Below are positions 1-6,130 of a DNA stretch of 8,536 nucleotides, piece after piece; the stretch's first letter is position 1; each line of letters opens with the position of its first letter. Position numbers and translations under genes: made by a program. Source of the DNA: RGIG5675 sp050943435 (GTDB lineage Bacteria; Bacillota; Clostridia; Oscillospirales; Ruminococcaceae); contig JBMNPE010000065.1 of NCBI GenBank assembly GCA_050943435.1, positions 1 to 8,536 on the forward strand, written 5' to 3'. The notes beneath the pieces are model-generated. The model was not told the origin of the DNA, searched no databases, and saw only the letters and a program-made list of their open reading frames with translations.

Positions 1-1128
1 CGTGCGCTTCGAATAAATGAATGTGAAGAGCGACTGGTACCCGACTTCCTTCACGAGGCTGAGAGTTTCGGAGAAGTCCTCCTCAGTTTCCCCAGGGAAC
101 CCCACAATTATGTCTGTTGAAAAAGTTATCCCCGGGACTATCCTTCTTGCCCTCTCGATCATCGCGAGGTACTGGTCCCTCGTGTAGCTCCGGTTCATTG
201 CCTTCAGGATCCTCGTGCTCCCTGACTGGACAGGCAGGTGCACGTGCCTGCTTATGGTTCTGCTTTCGGCTATGGTCCTGAACAGCTCGTCTGAGGCGTC
301 CTTGGGGTGGGAGGTCATGAATCTTATCATGAAGTCCCCGTCAAGGGCATCCAGCCTCTTAAGAAGCCCGGAGAAATCCGTTCCGCATCCGAGCTTTTTT
401 CCGTATGAATTCACATTCTGGCCGAGGAGCATTATCTCCTTCCTGCCTTCAGAGACGGCTTTCCTGAACTCGGCCTCTATGTCCTCCGGCAGCCTGCTGC
501 GCTCCCTGCCCCTCACGTAAGGCACTATGCAGTATGTGCAGAAATTGTCGCAGCCGTACATTATTGGGACGAATGCCCTGTAGGGCACATCCCTCACGAC
601 AGGTATGTTCTCCTCCACGCCGCTGGCGGAGTCTCCGGAGCAGTCTATGAACTCCCTCGTCGCAAGATGCCTCGCTAAAATGTCAGGAAGCTCCTTGATA
701 GCGTTGGTGCTGAAAAGAATGTCGACATACGGGAACGAGCGCTTTATCTCCTCCGCCACAGTCTTCTGGTGGACCATGCATCCCCCGATAGCGACCGTGA
801 GGTCCGGGTTCTTTTCCTTTAGGGGCTTGAGGTTTCCTATGTGGCCGTAGACCCTGTTTTCGGCGTGTTCCCTCACCGCGCAGGTGTTGAAGATTATGAG
901 ATCCGCGTCCTCCTCGGAGCAGGCCCTCTCATATCCGGCCTCAGCGAGCATCCCGGCTATCCTCTCCGAGTCGCTCACGTTCTGCTGGCATCCGTACGTC
1001 TCTATGAAGAGCTTCTGTCTCCGGGGGAGCCTCCCGAGTTCCCTTTTTAGTCCCGCAAGGTAATCGTTGTCCAAAATAAGGCCCGCGGCGGCCCTTATGC
1101 CGCCGGCATCCTTTCGATAAAAATGCAT
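1..1128 (-). CDS. miaB: tRNA-2-methylthio-N6-dimethylallyladenosine synthase MiaB, 3' end cut by window edge
   Basis: MiaB is a radical-SAM enzyme that adds a methylthio group to i6A37 next to the anticodon of tRNAs reading UNN codons. Reading frame 1128 to 1 gives 376 residues without a stop. The N-terminal UPF0004 domain carries C47 (in YGCQQN), C83 (in NTCAVRE) and C117 (in GGCMVH); their 36 and 34 residue spacing equals that of E. coli MiaB. The radical-SAM cluster is C193-xxx-C197-xx-C200 (YGCDNFCTYC), followed by the IVPYVRGRE signature typical of MiaB rather than RimO or MtaB. The TRAM domain and roughly 80 to 100 residues lie beyond position 1. ATG 1128 is the first start after an in-frame TAA at 1161-1159 and has GGAGAG 8 nt upstream. 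TTG 1074 is an alternative with no good ribosome binding site. The resulting 40-residue N-terminal extension is usual in Clostridia as I recall. It is transcribed divergently from rnpB. Confidence 0.95.
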   Translation of the reverse strand, partial: MHFYRKDAGGIRAAAGLILDNDYLAGLKRELGRLPRRQKLFIETYGCQQNVSDSERIAGMLAEAGYERACSEEDADLIIFNTCAVREHAENRVYGHIGNLKPLKEKNPDLTVAIGGCMVHQKTVAEEIKRSFPYVDILFSTNAIKELPDILARHLATREFIDCSGDSASGVEENIPVVRDVPYRAFVPIMYGCDNFCTYCIVPYVRGRERSRLPEDIEAEFRKAVSEGRKEIMLLGQNVNSYGKKLGCGTDFSGLLKRLDALDGDFMIRFMTSHPKDASDELFRTIAESRTISRHVHLPVQSGSTRILKAMNRSYTRDQYLAMIERARRIVPGITFSTDIIVGFPGETEEDFSETLSLVKEVGYQSLFTFIYSKRT

Positions 1129-1145
1129 CCCGGATGCTCTCCGGG
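1129..1145 (-). promoter_or_regulatory. miaB ribosome binding site inside a 6-bp hairpin
   Basis: On the minus strand CCCGGA and TCCGGG form a perfect 6-bp stem with a 5-nt loop. The GGAGAG Shine-Dalgarno sequence (1142-1137) spans the 5' arm and the loop, and the ATG starts at the first base after the stem. This supports ATG 1128 as the start and could lower translation when folded; that effect is inferred only. Confidence 0.5.
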
Positions 1146-1157
1146 TTCTATTACAAC

Positions 1158-1163
1158 ATTATA
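1158..1163 (-). promoter_or_regulatory. Probable miaB promoter, -10 box
   Basis: A perfect TATAAT reads on the minus strand at 1163-1158, placing a transcription start near 1151 and a leader of about 23 nt before ATG 1128. No convincing -35 is seen: the hexamer at 17-bp spacing is ATGATT. It faces away from the rnpB promoter in the same intergenic region. Confidence 0.5.
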
Positions 1164-1186
1164 TAGAAACAGGGCAAAAAAATCAT

Positions 1187-1201
1187 TGACAGGCGGCTCA
1201 G
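1187..1201 (+). repeat. 15-bp inverted repeat, left copy
   Basis: The 15-mer TGACAGGCGGCTCAG occurs here on the plus strand and, exactly, on the minus strand at 1757-1743. The two copies bracket rnpB with its promoter and both terminators. This copy lies upstream of the miaB and rnpB promoters, in non-coding DNA. Function unknown; chance is possible. Confidence 0.45.
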
Positions 1202-1300
1202 TGCCCCGGTTCTGCGCCGTCTTTGGAAAAAATAGCAATTTGGCGGTTTTCCGGCAGTTTACCGTTTCCCTGAAAATACCGTGAAAACAATGGTATGTGT

Positions 1301-1328
1301 TTGCAGGATTTTCTGTAAATCGTATAAT
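1301..1328 (+). promoter_or_regulatory. rnpB promoter
   Basis: A -35 TTGCAG (1301-1306) and a perfect -10 TATAAT (1323-1328) are separated by 16 bp. This predicts a start near 1335, which is where the P1 helix of RNase P RNA begins. The fit to a sigma-A type promoter is good. Confidence 0.8.
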
Positions 1329-1334
1329 ACCGGG

Positions 1335-1658
1335 TGAGCAGATCGAACAGCAGCGCATGAAAATGTGAGGAAAGTCCGAGCTCCGCAGGGCAGGATAGCT
1401 GCTAACAGCAGCCGAAGGCGACTTCAGGGAAAGTGCAACAGAAACACACCGCCTGCTTCTGCAGGCAAGGGTGAAATGGCGAGGCAAGAGCTCACCGGTG
1501 CACCGGCGACGGCGCAGCCGTGCAAACCCTATCCGGAGCAACACCGAAATGGACGATGACCCGGCCCGGCAGTCCGAAAGCGTGGCATTAGCCCATTTGG
1601 CGACATTGGGCATAGATAGATTGCTGTTATAACAGAACTCGGCTTACAGATCTGGTCA
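1335..1658 (+). ncRNA. rnpB: RNase P RNA (class A)
   Basis: This is the catalytic RNA of RNase P, which removes 5' leaders from pre-tRNAs together with the RnpA protein. Universal blocks are present in order: GAGGAAAGTCCG (1367-1378, first strand of P4), GTGCAACAGAAA (about 1434-1445), AAGGGTGAAATGGCGAGG (1467-1484), and ACAGAACTCGGCTTACAGAT (1632-1651). The ends pair as P1: bases 1335-1344 with 1649-1658, one mismatch. P2 is AACAGCA with TGCTGTT near 1624-1630. P18 is GCCCA (1591-1595) with TGGGC (1607-1611), which together with the order of conserved blocks points to class A rather than the Bacillus class B. P3 looks unusually short, about 5 bp capped by GAAA. The P15 region (1551-1575) is a small hairpin whose loop appears to lack GGU. 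The ends are inferred from P1, the promoter and the adjoining terminator. Confidence 0.95.
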
Positions 1659-1684
1659 CGGGGCGGTTTTCCGCCCCGTTTTTT
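1659..1684 (+). terminator. rnpB intrinsic terminator
   Basis: CGGGGCGG and CCGCCCCG make an 8-bp GC-rich stem with a TTTT loop, followed by six T. It begins directly after the last P1 base of RNase P RNA. Confidence 0.93.
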
Positions 1685-1704
1685 ATACATGGCCTGAGTG
1701 AAAT

Positions 1705-1733
1705 AAAAAAACAGGGCATCTCGCGATGCCCTG
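1705..1733 (-). terminator. secG intrinsic terminator
   Basis: On the minus strand CAGGGCAT and ATGCCCTG pair over 8 bp around the loop CGCGAG, followed by seven T (1711-1705). It lies 21 nt after the secG stop and faces the rnpB terminator, so the two convergent genes are insulated by back-to-back terminators about 20 bp apart. Confidence 0.93.
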
Positions 1734-1742
1734 CAGCAATTC

Positions 1743-1757
1743 CTGAGCCGCCTGTCA
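1743..1757 (-). repeat. 15-bp inverted repeat, right copy
   Basis: Reverse-complement partner of the 15-mer at 1187-1201. This copy includes the secG stop codon (1757-1755), so part of it is coding sequence. Confidence 0.45.
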
Positions 1758-2003
1758 CTTGGTGAGCTCATATCCTACGATTCCGACTGCGATCGCTACC
1801 ACGAAGAACACTATTCCAAGGATTTTGGTAAGCTTGGCAAGCCTACGGTTGTTGCTGCTTCCGCCGTATCCCTCGTTGTTTCCGCCCATGATGACGCCAG
1901 AAAGTCCGCTTCCATGCTCATTCTGGAGCATGACGAGCACTATTATCACTATGCACGCAACGATCAGTATTGCGCCTGACAGATAAAACCAAAAATCACT
2001 CAT
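1755..2003 (-). CDS. secG: Preprotein translocase subunit SecG
   Basis: SecG is the small membrane subunit of the SecYEG channel and assists SecA-driven export of proteins across the cytoplasmic membrane. The 82-residue product is of normal SecG length. It shows two hydrophobic segments (about residues 5-26 and 61-78) separated by a glycine- and asparagine-rich loop. The family signature after the first segment is present as MLQNEHGSGLSG (25-36), matching the usual LLQ-x4-GLS pattern, and basic residues (RR 53-54) precede the second segment. ATG 2003 is fixed by a GGAGGA Shine-Dalgarno sequence (2015-2010) with 6-nt spacing. It has its own promoter and terminator and so is probably monocistronic. 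In many Firmicutes secG is followed by rnr and smpB; here it is followed instead by convergent rnpB. Confidence 0.93.
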   Translation of the reverse strand: MSDFWFYLSGAILIVACIVIIVLVMLQNEHGSGLSGVIMGGNNEGYGGSSNNRRLAKLTKILGIVFFVVAIAVGIVGYELTK

Positions 2004-2030
2004 GTCTGATCCTCCAGAAAAAATAGCTAG

Positions 2031-2062
2031 ATTATAATATCATGAGGCATCTTAAAAAACAA
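2031..2062 (-). promoter_or_regulatory. secG promoter
   Basis: On the minus strand TTGTTT (2062-2057) is followed after 17 bp by TATTAT (2039-2034), which overlaps a perfect TATAAT (2036-2031). Either -10 register gives a short leader before the GGAGGA and ATG 2003. The promoter lies between the trpB stop and secG, so secG need not depend on the T-box-controlled transcript. Confidence 0.6.
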
Positions 2063-2077
2063 GGGCCGCAGCGTCCC
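2054..2077 (-). terminator. Weak candidate terminator after trpB
   Basis: On the minus strand GGGAC and GGCCC can pair (four pairs with an A-G mismatch) around a 5-nt loop, followed by TTGTTTTTT. The stem is weak and its T-run overlaps the secG -35 element. Another poor option is GCTTAAAAAAGC near 2083-2094. No strong terminator is seen after trpB, so read-through into secG is possible. Confidence 0.25.
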
Positions 2078-2133
2078 AGAAAAGCTTTTTTAAGCGGAGG
2101 AAAAGGCGTGATTCCGGCTTCTCCGGGAGGTCC

Positions 2134-3516
2134 TCAGGCCTTCGCCGGGACCCTGGGCAGCTTCTGCCTGTACGACTCGAGCTCCTCATCCGACGGGATG
2201 TAGTCAGTCATCTTCCCGTCGTGGTACTGTTCGTAGGCAGTCATGTCGAAATATCCGGTTCCGGTGAGCCCGAAAACAATAGTGCGGTCCTCCCCGGCTT
2301 TCCTGCACCTCTCGGCCTCGCTTATTGCCTCGTAGATCGCGTGGGAGCTCTCGGGGGCGGGAAGTATTCCCTCCGTCCTCGCGAAGAATTCGGCAGCCCT
2401 GAAGACGTCGGTCTGCCTGACTGATACAGCCTCCATATACCCGTCGTCGTAGAGCTTTGAGAGGATTGGGCTCATGCCGTGGTACCTGAGGCCTCCTGCG
2501 TGGTTAGGGGCAGGGATGAACCCGCTTCCCAGCGTGTACATCCTGGCGAGAGGACACACCTTGCCTGTGTCGCAGAAATCATATGCGTACACGCCTCTTG
2601 TGAAGCTCGGGCACGAGGCCGGCTCCACTGCGATGATCCTGTAGTCGCGCTCCCCGCGGAGCTTCTCCCCCATGAACGGTGCTATCAGCCCGCCGAGGTT
2701 TGAGCCGCCGCCTGCGCATCCGATGATGGTGTCGGGGACAACTCCGTACATGTCGAGGGCCGCCTTTGTCTCGAGCCCTATCACCGACTGGTGCAGAAGG
2801 ACCTGGCTGAGCACGGATCCCAGCACATATCTGTATCCATCCCTGCCCGCGGCGTATTCCACGGCTTCCGATATTGCGCACCCGAGGCTTCCCGTCGTAC
2901 CCGGGTGTTCCGCAAGTATTTTCTTTCCGACTTCCGTGGTTTCCGACGGCGACGGGGTGACGGACGCGCCGTATGTGCGCATTACCTCCCTGCGGAAGGG
3001 CTTCTGCTCGTAGCTAACCTTTACCATGAACACCCTGCAGTCGAGCCCGAAGAATGCGCATGCCATTGCAAGCGCCGTCCCCCACTGCCCCGCTCCGGTT
3101 TCAGTTGTGACGCCCCTGAGTCCCTGCTTCTTGGCGTAATAGGCCTGTGCCAGGGCGGAGTTCAGCTTGTGGCTGCCGCTCGTGTTGTTTCCTTCGAATT
3201 TGTAGTAGATCTTTGCCGGGGTCCCGAGTGCCTTTTCCAGCCTGTAGGCCCTGCAGAGCGGTGACGGCCTGTACGTCATGTACAGCTCCCTCACCTCGTC
3301 AGGAATCGGGATGTACTCAGTGGTGTCGTCGAGTTCCTGTCTGCAGAGCTCGTCGCAGAACACCGGCGAGAGCTGCTCCGCCGTCATCTTCTCCCCGGTT
3401 GCCGGGTTTAGAAGCGGCGCGGGCTTGTTCTTCATGGCAGAGCGCACGTTGTACCACGCCTTCGGCACTGCCTCTTCCGGAAGGTAGATCTTGTTGGGGA
3501 TTCCCGAGTCTTTCAT
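2134..3516 (-). CDS. trpB: Tryptophan synthase beta chain, TrpB2 type
   Basis: A PLP enzyme that condenses indole with L-serine to give L-tryptophan. The 460-residue product, longer than the roughly 400 of classical TrpB1, carries TrpB2 hallmarks: the N-terminal stretch IPNKIYLPEEAVPKAWYN (6-23), and ETGAGQWG (139-146) where TrpB1 has ETGAGQHG. K117 in GSHKLN is the expected Schiff-base lysine, E139 the expected catalytic acid, and GGGSN (269-273) the PLP phosphate loop. ATG 3516 is chosen because AAAGGAG sits 8 nt upstream and homology starts there. The frame stays open upstream to 3798, but that stretch is the T-box leader and not protein. No trpA or other trp gene is within reach, so the enzyme may work alone on free indole, as suggested for TrpB2 proteins generally; that role is inference. 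Expression is set by the Trp T-box upstream. Confidence 0.93.
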   Translation of the reverse strand: MKDSGIPNKIYLPEEAVPKAWYNVRSAMKNKPAPLLNPATGEKMTAEQLSPVFCDELCRQELDDTTEYIPIPDEVRELYMTYRPSPLCRAYRLEKALGTPAKIYYKFEGNNTSGSHKLNSALAQAYYAKKQGLRGVTTETGAGQWGTALAMACAFFGLDCRVFMVKVSYEQKPFRREVMRTYGASVTPSPSETTEVGKKILAEHPGTTGSLGCAISEAVEYAAGRDGYRYVLGSVLSQVLLHQSVIGLETKAALDMYGVVPDTIIGCAGGGSNLGGLIAPFMGEKLRGERDYRIIAVEPASCPSFTRGVYAYDFCDTGKVCPLARMYTLGSGFIPAPNHAGGLRYHGMSPILSKLYDDGYMEAVSVRQTDVFRAAEFFARTEGILPAPESSHAIYEAISEAERCRKAGEDRTIVFGLTGTGYFDMTAYEQYHDGKMTDYIPSDEELESYRQKLPRVPAKA

Positions 3517-3524
3517 TGTTTCTG

Positions 3525-3531
3525 CTCCTTT
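3525..3531 (-). promoter_or_regulatory. trpB ribosome binding site (fixes the start)
   Basis: AAAGGAG on the minus strand, 8 nt before ATG 3516. It lies after the T-box terminator, so translation from ATG 3516 needs transcription to read through. Upstream in-frame ATGs (3798, 3771, 3756, 3654) fall within the structured leader. Confidence 0.85.
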
Positions 3532-3555
3532 CTCTTTTTGGGGGGGAAGGGGCAC

Positions 3556-3597
3556 AAAAAAATTGCCCCGTCCCAGTTTTCTCGTGCTGGGACAGGG
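3556..3597 (-). terminator. T-box leader terminator
   Basis: CCCTGTCCCAG (3597-3587) pairs with CTGGGACGGGG (3576-3566) over 11 bp with one G-U pair, followed by CAA and seven T (3562-3556). The 5' arm includes the ACCC that would pair with the T-box sequence in the antiterminator form, so the two folds exclude each other. Confidence 0.9.
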
Positions 3598-3834
3598 TAA
3601 TGAATTATCCTGCGGTGCCACCCGGCTTGACGCATACGCGTCCTCTTTTGGCATCAATATAATGCCGACTTTTGATAACGGAGAGTTCTGCTCCGTCTCG
3701 CCTAATGAGACCTCACGGTCCGTTCGGTCCGCCCTCAGAAGCCCATTCGGTTCCATGTTGTGCACCGCCATCCCACCGCCGGCGGCTCTCTTCGGCATAA
3801 TTGAAAGAACCTACTTATGCTTCCTCATCGGTTT
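3556..3834 (-). promoter_or_regulatory. T-box riboswitch, tRNA-Trp specific
   Basis: This leader senses uncharged tRNA-Trp and lets transcription enter trpB when tryptophan is short. Stem I can be drawn from the minus strand. A kink-turn pair is formed by GATGAG (3829-3824) and TGA (3737-3735). The lower helix is GAAGC (3823-3819) with GCTTC (3742-3738). An AGTA box (3815-3812) faces the specifier loop GAATGG (3748-3743). The upper helix is GGTTC (3811-3807) with GAACC (3753-3749). The distal arm has AGAGAG and GGTGGGAT. The specifier is TGG (3745-3743), the Trp codon. The T-box motif CGGGTGGCACCGCA (3624-3611) matches the consensus AGGGUGGNACCGCG. Its TGGC bulge would pair with a GCCA 3' end, which fits the G discriminator base of bacterial tRNA-Trp. 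The terminator follows. The 5' limit is the predicted transcription start. Confidence 0.94.
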
Positions 3835-3840
3835 TGAGTA

Positions 3841-3870
3841 ATTCTATCAGCCCGGGAGCTTTTATGTCAA
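3841..3870 (-). promoter_or_regulatory. Promoter of the T-box/trpB unit
   Basis: A perfect TTGACA (3870-3865) and TAGAAT (3846-3841) are spaced by 18 bp, predicting a start near 3834, just before stem I. The -35 lies only 10 nt past the parC stop codon, and no hairpin terminator separates it from parC. Confidence 0.85.
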
Positions 3871-3879
3871 CAGGGAAAA

Positions 3880-6114
3880 TCAGGTCTCCCCGCCTGCATC
3901 CTCCACGTCTCCGAGCCTTATTATTCCCCCTGCGGCGGGGAAATTCTTTGCCCTGAATTTGTCAGGACTGCTGATCTTTATTTCGGATACGGGCTTCACG
4001 TCGCTCACAGCGGCCCCTTTCCTCAGCTTCATGACGGACACTCCGAGGGTGCTCCTGAGCGCTTTTTCGGGAACAAGGGCCGAGTTCACGAGCAGCATCC
4101 TTCCGGAATCGGAGAACACCGCAAATTCCTGCGGGTCGTGCGCGTACATGACTGACACGAGCTGCTGCTTGGCGCAGTAGGCTCCCGTGAGCTTCTTCCT
4201 GTTTGACTTCGTTGCAAAAGACGAGAGTGGCACGTTTGCAATCTTGCCGTTGGAGTAGAACATGAGCACATTGCCCTTGTAGTCCTCTGTGGCCACCATG
4301 TGGGTCGCGACCTCCCCGTCGTCCATTCCGAGCTTGACCGCGGCGAAAGTGCCCATCGCGCTGGCCTTGGTGTCCTCGAAATCGGAGCACTTTGCGAGGT
4401 ATACCTGGCACATGTTGGTGAAGAACAGCAGCTTCGCCCCGGTAGTCGTCTCCACACTGGTTATCACCCTGTCGCCTTCCTTGAGCCTCTGCTCCGACGA
4501 GAGCCTCAGCGACTGGGGCGTTATCTTCTTGAAATAGCCCTCTTTTGTAAAGAACAGCGTCACCGGGTATTCCTTCTCCGGCTCCTCCTCGACCGAATCG
4601 TCGACGTCGTAGAGGATGTGGGTGCGCCTCTTCTGCACGTACTGCCTGGCAACGGCAGCCTGCTCGGAGATTATCACCCTGTCTATCTTCCTTTTGTCGG
4701 AGATTATGTCCTTGAGGTCCGCTATCTCGCTCTGCAGCTTCTCTATCTCCTCGAGCCTCGAGAGTATGTACTCCCTGTTGAGGTGCCTCAGCTTGATCTC
4801 GGCTATGTACTCGGCCTGCTCCTCGTCAATTCCGAATCCGATCATCAGGTTCGGGACAACTTCCTTCTCGTATTTCGTGTCCCTCACTATCTTGACGGCC
4901 TTGTCAATGTCGAGGAGTATCTCCTTGAGGCCGAGAAGCAGGTGCAGCTTCTTTTCGTCTGCGTCTATGTCGAACTGCGTGCGCCTCTTTATGCACGAGC
5001 GCCTGAAATCGGTCCATGCCCTCAGTATGTCGCGGATTCCCATCGTCTGCGGGTATCCGTCCACGAGGATAGTGAAGTTGGCGGAAAAAGTGTCCTCGAG
5101 GGGAGTTATTTTGAAGAGCTTCTTCATGAGGGCATTTATATCGGTCCCGCGCTTCACCTCAATGGCAAGCTTGAGGCCGCTCAGGTCTGTTTCATCCCTG
5201 ATGTCGGAGATTTCCCTCAGCTTCCCCTGCTTCACAAGCTCGGCCATCTTGTCGATAATGGCCTCAACTGTCGTCGTGGGGGGTATTTCCGTGACCTCTA
5301 TGCGGTGGTTCTTCTCGTCGTAGCTGTACCTGCTCCTTATCCTTATAGACCCCCGTCCGGTCTCGTAGATCTCCTTCATGGCAGCTTCGTCGTATATGAG
5401 GTATCCGCCGCCCGAGAAATCCGGCCCCTTGAGGGTCGTCATTATGTCGTGGTCGGGGTTCCTCAGAAGCGCGACTTCGGTCTCGCAGACCTCCGCGAGG
5501 TTGAATGAGCACACGTTGCTGGCCATTCCGACGGCAATCCCGATGTTAGAATTGACGAGCACGGACGGGAACGTAACCGGAAAGAGCACGGGCTCCTTCA
5601 TGGTCCCGTCGTAGTTGTCGACCATGTCCACCGCGTTTTTCTTGATGTCGGCAAACAACTCCGCGCTTATAGGGGCAAGCTTTGCCTCGGTGTACCTGGA
5701 GGCCGCATATGCCATGTCCCTGCTGTATGCCTTCCCGAAGTTTCCCTTTGAGTCAATGTACGGGTGCAGCAGGGTCTCGTTTCCGCGCGAGAGCCTCACC
5801 ATAGTATCGTATATAGGCCCGTCCCCGTGTGGGTTGAGCTTCATGGTCTGGCCCACGATGTTGGCTGATTTGGTCCTGGGGCCGTTCAGAAGGCCCATCA
5901 GGTACATTGTGTACAGGAGCTTCCTGTGTGACGGCTTGAATCCGTCTATCTCGGGGATTGCCCTCGACACAATGACGCTCATCGCGTAAGGCATGAAGTT
6001 CGTCCTGAGTGTCGTTGTCACAGGCGTCTCGATCATCTTCCCGGCGTCCGCAATCTCGACGTTCGGGATCATCCCGTTCCTGTTTATATCCTCTTTTTTC
6101 TGCTTTCTCTTCAA
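3880..6114 (-). CDS. parC: Type IIA DNA topoisomerase subunit A (ParC/GyrA-like, diverged)
   Basis: The DNA-breaking subunit that pairs with the ParE-like protein upstream to pass one duplex through another. It has 744 residues, close to E. coli ParC (752) and shorter than GyrA. The catalytic pair is R140-Y141 in AASRYTEAKL. The winged-helix core before it contains DGFKPSHRKLLYTMY (57-71) and PHGDGPIYDTMVRL (95-108). A coiled-coil region lies near 445-480. The C-terminal part from about 515 has several beta-pinwheel blade motifs such as FFTKEGYFKKI and FYSNGKIANV. No GyrA box (QRRGGKG) is present, so it is probably not a supercoiling gyrase. The position equivalent to GyrA Ser83 is G99. The start is TTG 6114, with GGAGG 5 nt upstream; the next ATG (codon 15) has a poorer site. 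Distance to the parE stop is 16 nt, so the two genes are one operon. The gene symbol is by analogy; the pair is clearly diverged from standard ParC/ParE and GyrA/GyrB. Confidence 0.88.
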   Translation of the reverse strand: MKRKQKKEDINRNGMIPNVEIADAGKMIETPVTTTLRTNFMPYAMSVIVSRAIPEIDGFKPSHRKLLYTMYLMGLLNGPRTKSANIVGQTMKLNPHGDGPIYDTMVRLSRGNETLLHPYIDSKGNFGKAYSRDMAYAASRYTEAKLAPISAELFADIKKNAVDMVDNYDGTMKEPVLFPVTFPSVLVNSNIGIAVGMASNVCSFNLAEVCETEVALLRNPDHDIMTTLKGPDFSGGGYLIYDEAAMKEIYETGRGSIRIRSRYSYDEKNHRIEVTEIPPTTTVEAIIDKMAELVKQGKLREISDIRDETDLSGLKLAIEVKRGTDINALMKKLFKITPLEDTFSANFTILVDGYPQTMGIRDILRAWTDFRRSCIKRRTQFDIDADEKKLHLLLGLKEILLDIDKAVKIVRDTKYEKEVVPNLMIGFGIDEEQAEYIAEIKLRHLNREYILSRLEEIEKLQSEIADLKDIISDKRKIDRVIISEQAAVARQYVQKRRTHILYDVDDSVEEEPEKEYPVTLFFTKEGYFKKITPQSLRLSSEQRLKEGDRVITSVETTTGAKLLFFTNMCQVYLAKCSDFEDTKASAMGTFAAVKLGMDDGEVATHMVATEDYKGNVLMFYSNGKIANVPLSSFATKSNRKKLTGAYCAKQQLVSVMYAHDPQEFAVFSDSGRMLLVNSALVPEKALRSTLGVSVMKLRKGAAVSDVKPVSEIKISSPDKFRAKNFPAAGGIIRLGDVEDAGGET

Positions 6115-6119
6115 TTCTT

Positions 6120-6124
6120 CCTCC
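6120..6124 (-). promoter_or_regulatory. parC ribosome binding site deciding a TTG start
   Basis: GGAGG (6124-6120), extended to GGAGGAAGAA, lies 5 nt before TTG 6114 and within the 16-nt gap after the parE stop. It is far better than anything before the in-frame ATG at codon 15, so TTG is preferred. Confidence 0.8.
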
Positions 6125-6130
6125 GACAGC

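Noticed and set aside
1185..1190. TTGACA on the plus strand upstream of rnpB
   Set aside because: No -10 hexamer lies at 16 to 19 bp from it; the better rnpB promoter is at 1301-1328.
1095..1613. Minus-strand frame of 172 codons across rnpB
   Set aside because: It runs antisense through RNase P RNA and the miaB/rnpB promoter region, with no protein family features.
2791..3662. Several plus-strand frames opposite trpB and its leader
   Set aside because: They are shadows of trpB and the T-box; cysteine- and arginine-rich composition is an artefact.
3517..3798. N-terminal 94 residues of a 554-residue reading frame continuous with trpB
   Set aside because: They translate the T-box stem I, antiterminator and terminator. 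TrpB2 similarity starts at ATG 3516, which has its own AAAGGAG.
4616..5323. Plus-strand open frame of 235 codons opposite parC, serine-rich and hydrophobic
   Set aside because: Also a shadow of parC. The apparent membrane-like composition follows from the reverse complement of charged codons.
4300..5508. Plus-strand open frame of 402 codons opposite parC
   Set aside because: It is a complement-strand shadow of a clearly recognised gene; no start signal or family resemblance is seen. Codon bias of parC explains its length.
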